From Thermomicrobiales bacterium (GTDB lineage Bacteria > Chloroflexota > Chloroflexia > Thermomicrobiales > UBA6265): a DNA stretch of 11,125 nucleotides. The stretch spans positions 1 through 11,125 of the forward strand of contig JAICJJ010000040.1 in the NCBI GenBank assembly GCA_025928535.1, given 5' to 3'. Positions 7,612 through 11,125 of the stretch are shown one piece after another. The notes beneath the pieces are model-generated. The model was not told the DNA's origin. It searched no databases and was given only the letters and a program-made list of their open reading frames with translations. The first letter of the stretch is position 1, and each line of letters starts with the position of its first letter. Made by a program: the position numbers and the translations under genes.

Positions 7612-9411
7612 CTACCGCTTGGGCGCGCGGAATCCCGCCGCTTCCGCCGAGCCCGTCGAGTTGAAACAGAACTCCGGAATGGTCTGCTCGTACGACGAAC
7701 TGTCCGGCACGTGGTAGATCCGGGAACTGGCGTTCCCCTTGATCGGATAGCCGTTCGGACAGCGGTGGGTGCCGTCGCCCGCCACCGCGCCGGCCGGCGT
7801 TCGCGTCGCCTGGGTTCCGCCCGAGCCGCCGTGGCTCGCCGCGCCGGCGCCGCCCGATCGCGTCTCCGCCCGGTCAGGAGCGGCCTGACTTCCCGCGGAC
7901 GTTCCGGCCGCGGCGCTCATGCCTCCGGCGGGAACGCTCCTGGTTCCCGCCGCGCTGCCCGCCGATTGGCCGATTCCGGTCAATCCCTCCGACATGTCGA
8001 GGTCCGGGCGACCGGCCGCCTCGAGCGCCTGCTTCGCGATCCGATATCCGGCCGCCTCCGCCGCGGCGACCGTGCGGAAGCAAAACTCGGGCTTCGTCTG
8101 CTCGTACGACCGCGATCCCGGCTGGTGATAGATATGGGAACTGGCATTGCCTTTGACCGGATATCCGGTCGGGCAGTCGTAACCGCCGTCGCCCGGCATC
8201 GAATCGACCGGCGCGCCACTCGCCATTTGTCCGACGCCGGCAGACCTCGACGCCGTCAAGCCGGCGCCCGCTGCCGATTGCCCGGACGCCCTGCCCGCTC
8301 CGGCCTGAGCCGACATCGCGCCGCCCGCAGCCTGATCGGAGGCAGAAGGCATCTGGCCGCCGCGCTGCGTGGCGGCTCCGCCATGCTGTCCCGACGCGCC
8401 GCGCGACTCGACCTCGACTCCGGTCCGCGCCGCCTCCCGGAACCGCGTTTCCTCGCTTGGCCCGCCAGTTCCTCCCGTTCTGGGCGCCGCGTTTGAACTT
8501 GCCGTCGAAGCGCCGGCTGCGGTTCCGCCGCCCGCTCCCGCATTCATCGCGCCCGCGACATGCTGCGCTTGGGCAGATGCGGACGGACCGCGCTGCTGCC
8601 CCGAGGATTGCCCGCCGCCCGCCACGCCTGTTTCGGGCGCGCGGAGGGCGATGGCGTCGCGCTCGTCGTCGTAGACCTCGATCGCTTCCGGAGTCGGCTC
8701 GGCGAGCGCGGTCCGGGATTCCGCCTCGTTTTCGTCTTGCGCCAGGCGTCCTTCCATCGGCCGCTCGCCGGCCGGCGGCGTCGCCGGGAACGGCCGGTCG
8801 AACGCTTCCTGCGCGGAGGTTTCGTCGCTCGCCTGTTGGCCGCCCGTCGCCCTCAACTGGCTCGCGCCGGCGGATTCGCCCGATGCCTGTCCGGAGGGCT
8901 CGTCGGACAGACGATCGGACACGGCCGCCGCGGCGCCAGACATGGCGTCGGCCGCTTTCGACGCCGTCGCCGACGCCTTGTCCGCGATGCCTGAACCGGC
9001 GGCCGAATCGGCGACGCTTCCGGCCGCGCTCGAGACGGCGTCGGTCGCCTTCGACGCGACGTTCGTCACCTTGTCCACCGTGGCCGACCCGACGTCGGCC
9101 GCCTTGTTCATCGATGCCGCGACCGCTCCGCTCGGCCCGGGCGCCACGCGTTGCGCCGTGTCAGCGGCGCGCTGACCCGCCCCGGCGATCTTGCCCATCG
9201 CGGCGTCCGCCGTATCGGCTACTTTGTCGGCGACCGGAGCGGCCGCCGAAGCCGCGGCGCTCGCCTGATCTTTCAACGCGGCGCCGGCATCCGCCAGTCG
9301 GGACGCGACGGCGTCGCGGTCGACGCCAGGCGCGGACACGGATTTCTTGCGAAAGGAATCGACCAGCCAGCCCAGGCCGAGAGCGACGAGGATCGCAATG
9401 ATCAATTTCAT
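7612..9411 (-). CDS. Membrane-anchored Ala-rich protein with two C-terminal sunset-type domains
   Basis: This 599-residue protein has four parts. Residues 2-17 (KLIIAILVALGLGWLV) form one membrane segment followed by positive residues, so the rest may face outside. Residues about 30-170 are Ala/Asp/Lys-rich amphipathic helix with recurring ADKVADTADAA-like units, resembling LEA or YtxH-type sequences. Residues about 170-405 and 470-545 are low-complexity Gly/Ala/Ser/Gln linkers. Two copies of a roughly 47-residue domain follow, at 410-456 and 550-596, sharing C-P-x-G-Y-P-[VI]-K-G-N-A-S-S, I-Y-H, S-Y-E-Q-T, P-E-F-C-F and AEAAG[YF]R. From memory this resembles what NCBI names the sunset domain; its function is not established. 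ATG 9411 has GGAGG (9419-9423) 7 nt upstream. I infer a cell-envelope role, but no activity can be named. Confidence 0.82.
   Translation of the reverse strand: MKLIIAILVALGLGWLVDSFRKKSVSAPGVDRDAVASRLADAGAALKDQASAAASAAAPVADKVADTADAAMGKIAGAGQRAADTAQRVAPGPSGAVAASMNKAADVGSATVDKVTNVASKATDAVSSAAGSVADSAAGSGIADKASATASKAADAMSGAAAAVSDRLSDEPSGQASGESAGASQLRATGGQQASDETSAQEAFDRPFPATPPAGERPMEGRLAQDENEAESRTALAEPTPEAIEVYDDERDAIALRAPETGVAGGGQSSGQQRGPSASAQAQHVAGAMNAGAGGGTAAGASTASSNAAPRTGGTGGPSEETRFREAARTGVEVESRGASGQHGGAATQRGGQMPSASDQAAGGAMSAQAGAGRASGQSAAGAGLTASRSAGVGQMASGAPVDSMPGDGGYDCPTGYPVKGNASSHIYHQPGSRSYEQTKPEFCFRTVAAAEAAGYRIAKQALEAAGRPDLDMSEGLTGIGQSAGSAAGTRSVPAGGMSAAAGTSAGSQAAPDRAETRSGGAGAASHGGSGGTQATRTPAGAVAGDGTHRCPNGYPIKGNASSRIYHVPDSSSYEQTIPEFCFNSTGSAEAAGFRAPKR
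7624..8181 (-). repeat. Two divergent copies of a 47-residue Cys-pair domain coding segment
   Basis: Copy 1 lies at 8044-8181 (residues 410-456) and copy 2 at 7624-7764 (residues 550-596). Each has two cysteines about 31 residues apart (C413/C444 and C551/C582), with KGNASS and IYH between. The spacing would suit one disulfide per copy or a shared metal site. The DNA copies have diverged at third positions while the protein pattern is kept, which suggests selection on the protein. Confidence 0.8.
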
Positions 9412-9521
9412 GGCTCGACCTCCAGACGACGACCTCTCCATGGACGCGCCGCCGCGGCCGCGCGGCAAGCCGCATCGCCCCGCGGCGACTGATCCCGACG
9501 CAGTCGATGCGGGGACCGGCA

Positions 9522-9550
9522 ATTATCGCGCCACGAACCGAGTCGGGAAG
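9522..9550 (-). promoter_or_regulatory. Possible promoter of the double-domain protein gene
   Basis: On the minus strand GATAAT (reverse complement of 9522-9527) matches a -10 box at five of six bases and stands out in a GC-rich region. A weak -35 (TTCCCG, 9544-9549) lies 16 nt upstream and falls inside the first octamers of the fold-back arm. The transcript would have a leader of about 100 nt before ATG 9411. The -35 match is poor, so confidence is limited. Confidence 0.35.
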
Positions 9551-9748
9551 TCGGGAAGTCGAGAAGTCGAGGAGGCGAGACGCGGCGAGGCGGCATCATT
9601 CCGTCATTCCGACGATGGAGGAATCCGTTCTTGTCGCGCACTCGCAAGGATGGGAGTCACGGATTCCTCGCTGCGGCTCGGAATGACGATTGGGCGATGC
9701 CCGTGTCTTCTCGACTCTCCGACTCTCCGACTTCCCGACTCCCCGACT
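9541..9748. repeat. Second nested inverted-repeat (fold-back) element with 8-bp-period arms
   Basis: The outer arms are 9541-9579 and 9710-9748, matching as reverse complements at 32 of 39 positions. Each is built from 8-bp units such as AAGTCGGG, AAGTCGAG and, on the right, CGACTCTC, CGACTTCC and CGACTCCC. Inside is a palindrome, 9603-9627 against 9660-9687: GTCATTCCGA pairs with TCGGAATGAC and AGGAATCCG with CGGATTCCT, with 3 nt extra on the right. The plan is the same as at 6130-6354, but the arm units and inner palindrome are variants and not copies. It lies in the divergent intergenic region 9412-10013. Confidence 0.82.
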
Positions 9749-9759
9749 CAATAAAGGGA

Positions 9760-9789
9760 TTGACAGCGCAGATGGCTAGCGCGTAGTAC
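9760..9789 (+). promoter_or_regulatory. Weak promoter candidate upstream of the secreted protein gene
   Basis: TTGACA (9760-9765) is a perfect -35 box just outside the fold-back element. Eighteen nt downstream TAGTAC (9784-9789) matches a -10 box at only three of six bases. The spacing equals that of the ArsR promoter. If used, it would give a leader of about 220 nt before ATG 10014, or drive a short RNA ending near the hairpin at 9870-9888. Confidence 0.3.
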
Positions 9790-10013
9790 ATGCGCACATC
9801 CGGCACGTCGTCGCTCGGCCTCGGTTTGCCTGTTCACGGGCTCCGGCGCGGACGCCCCGCCTGCCACCCCCGCCGCGATCCGCGGCGGACGTGTGTTCCT
9901 TCTGCGCTCGATCGTCCCATCGCCAAATGCGCCTGACGGGCCTTGGTTCCGCCGTGTGCCGCTTCGAGACGCCGCCGGAGGGTATCGTCGATTCGTGCGA
10001 TCGGAGGCGAAGG
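9790..10013. other. Non-coding stretch before the secreted protein gene, with one hairpin
   Basis: No convincing gene is seen here. CCGCCGCG (9870-9877) pairs perfectly with CGCGGCGG (9881-9888) around a 3-nt loop and is followed by a T-containing stretch (GTGTGTTCCTTCT), a terminator-like arrangement. GGAGG at 10003-10007 is the ribosome-binding site of the next gene. The rest shows nothing I can assign. Confidence 0.4.
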
Positions 10014-10667
10014 ATGTCCCGTTTGCTGACCCGCTGGCTCAAGAGTCCGTTCGTCGTCGCCGTCCTCGCGTTGTTGATCGTCGCCGCCGGCACGATCGGC
10101 TACACCGAGGCGAAGAAGAACAAGAAGCCGGACGCCACCGGAACGCTCGAGGCGTCGGATCCGTGCCTTGGAAACGCGAGCGGTACGATCAAGCTCTTCA
10201 AGCAAGGCAATGTCGAGAAGATGATCGTGTCGGTTCAAGGATTGCCAGCGAAAACCGACTTCGACGTCTTCGTCATCCAGCAGCCGGGGCCGAAATTCGG
10301 CATGTCGTGGTATCAAGGAGACGTCTCCACGGACAAGAATGGCAATGGCTCGCAGCAGTTCCTGGGGCGTTTCAGCATCGAGACGTTCATCGTCGCGCCG
10401 GGAGCCGAACCGATCACGGTGCGGCCGCATCCGAACGGCACATTCCCGGATGCGAGCGGCAACAATCCCTCGACCGCGCCGATCCACATGTTCCACGTCG
10501 GGGTCTGGTTCAACTCGCCCAATGACGTGCCGCAGGGATGTCCCACGACCGAGACGCCGTTCAACGGCGACCACACGGCCGGTATTCAGGCGCTGAGGAC
10601 GCAAGACGTCACCGTCAACATCAATGGCGTCGACCAACAGGCCGGTCCACTCGCACAAATTCAGTAG
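10014..10667 (+). CDS. Exported or membrane-anchored protein of unknown function
   Basis: This 217-residue protein begins with a positive stretch and one hydrophobic segment (12-29, PFVVAVLALLIVAAGTIG), followed by Lys-rich TEAKKNKK. No clear signal-peptidase site is visible, so it may stay anchored with residues 35-217 outside. The exported part looks beta-rich: ASGTIKLFKQGNVEKMIVSV (55-74), DFDVFVIQQP (82-91), KFGMSWYQGDVSTDKNGNG (94-112), RFSIETFIVAPG (119-130), PIHMFHVGVWFNSPNDV (156-172) and PFNGDHTAGIQAL (182-194). C51 and C176 could form a disulfide. I recall similar hypothetical proteins in Chloroflexota and actinobacteria but can give no function. ATG 10014 is chosen for GGAGG 6 nt upstream and because it places the hydrophobic segment at the N-terminus. 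Confidence 0.78.
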   Translation: MSRLLTRWLKSPFVVAVLALLIVAAGTIGYTEAKKNKKPDATGTLEASDPCLGNASGTIKLFKQGNVEKMIVSVQGLPAKTDFDVFVIQQPGPKFGMSWYQGDVSTDKNGNGSQQFLGRFSIETFIVAPGAEPITVRPHPNGTFPDASGNNPSTAPIHMFHVGVWFNSPNDVPQGCPTTETPFNGDHTAGIQALRTQDVTVNINGVDQQAGPLAQIQ

Positions 10668-10724
10668 GTCGGGGTCGATCGCGCGGCGAACGGTCGGTTC
10701 CGCTTGCCACACGAGCGTTCGGGA

Positions 10725-11125
10725 TCATGCAATCGGCTTGTCGAGACTGACATCGGCGGCGATCCGATCCAGGATCGCCGCCAGGTCGTCCGGCATCGAC
10801 AGGAACGGCGAGTGGCTGGCCGGCAGGGAATAGACCGCGCGACACCGCATGGCGGCGGTCATCCGCCGCTGCGCCGGCAGCGGCAACGCCCGGTCGGCCA
10901 GCGTTTCGATGTAATAGCGGGGGATCGCCGGTTCTGTGGCGTCAGACTCCGACGATGCCCGTTCGTCGTTGGGCGGAGCGCCGCGCGGCACGATCGGCTC
11001 CGGTTGCAGCCGCGCCGTCGCCCACGCGGCGACGTCGGGCGGGCAATCGGCGTACAAGACGGCGGGCGCCGCATCGGGCCGGACGATGGTGACGCCCGCC
11101 GCCGGATCGACGATCAGCGCCTCGC
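10725..11125 (-). CDS. Alpha/beta hydrolase, C-terminal part (gene runs off the right edge)
   Basis: The last 132 residues are present; the start lies beyond the window and the frame is open to base 11123. The sequence matches the C-terminal third of the alpha/beta hydrolases related to plant methyl esterases and EstC-like enzymes. ADCPPDVAAWATARLQPEP precedes a short Glu/Ser-rich insert (about residues 50-66 of the visible part). IPRYYIETLADRALPLPAQ (68-86) is the strand and acid region, followed by SLPASHSPFLSMPDDLAAIL (99-118), where the histidine of ASHSPF is the expected catalytic one. The nucleophile Ser and oxyanion residues would be in the missing part. The substrate is unknown. It converges with the gene ending at 10667; the 57-bp gap has no clear terminator. 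Confidence 0.82.
   Translation of the reverse strand, partial: EALIVDPAAGVTIVRPDAAPAVLYADCPPDVAAWATARLQPEPIVPRGAPPNDERASSESDATEPAIPRYYIETLADRALPLPAQRRMTAAMRCRAVYSLPASHSPFLSMPDDLAAILDRIAADVSLDKPIA

Noticed and set aside
6206..7717. Long plus-strand open frame opposite the dehydrogenase
   Set aside because: It starts in the fold-back repeat, covers the antisense of the dehydrogenase and has no family pattern.
9834..10712. Minus-strand open frame opposite the exported protein
   Set aside because: It has an Arg-rich composition and no motif. The plus-strand gene has a hydrophobic anchor, a ribosome-binding site and coherent beta-type sequence.

Overview
The window is GC-rich (about 70% by eye). 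It carries seven complete genes, an IS110-family element and one gene cut by the right edge. I suspect a Chloroflexota bacterium, perhaps near the Thermomicrobia. The grounds are the double Cys-Pro/Lys-Gly-Asn domain protein at 7612-9411, the secreted protein at 10014-10667, the dispersed GTCAT-CTGAGCG palindromes and a likely leaderless promoter. This is inference from memory of families, not a measured placement.

Left part (1-1500): a truncated palindromic repeat is followed at once by an intact IS110-type DEDD/serine recombinase gene (359-1309). Its 187-nt structured upstream leader is the right size and place for a bridge RNA. A strong hairpin lies downstream of the gene. The palindrome breaks at base 171/172, which suggests the element entered a palindromic repeat.

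Next (1486-3085, + strand): a compact operon of an ArsR-type repressor, an SRPBCC/AHSA1 protein overlapping it by 4 nt, and a DUF899 thioredoxin-like protein. Its promoter has a TTGACA box and seems to place transcription on the ATG itself. A 12-bp GC hairpin lies between the operon and the convergent genes that follow.

Middle (3158-7459, - strand): 5-oxoproline (pyroglutamate) cleavage genes. pxpA (5350-6117) overlaps by 4 nt a gene that fuses PxpB, PxpC and a complete AccB-like biotin carrier. A zinc alcohol dehydrogenase lies upstream. A 225-bp nested inverted repeat fills the gap between the dehydrogenase stop codon and the pxpA ribosome-binding site. No biotin carboxylase gene is in the window.

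Right part (7612-11125): a membrane-anchored, Ala-rich, low-complexity protein ends with two copies of a Cys-containing domain. A 600-bp divergent intergenic region follows, holding a second nested inverted repeat with the same plan. Then come an exported or anchored protein of unknown function (10014-10667) and the C-terminal end of an alpha/beta hydrolase running off the edge.

The least ordinary features are the PxpB-PxpC-AccB fusion, the nested fold-back repeats with 8-bp-period arms, the IS110 next to a broken palindrome, and the double-domain surface-type protein. I do not see a clear new defence or mobile system.
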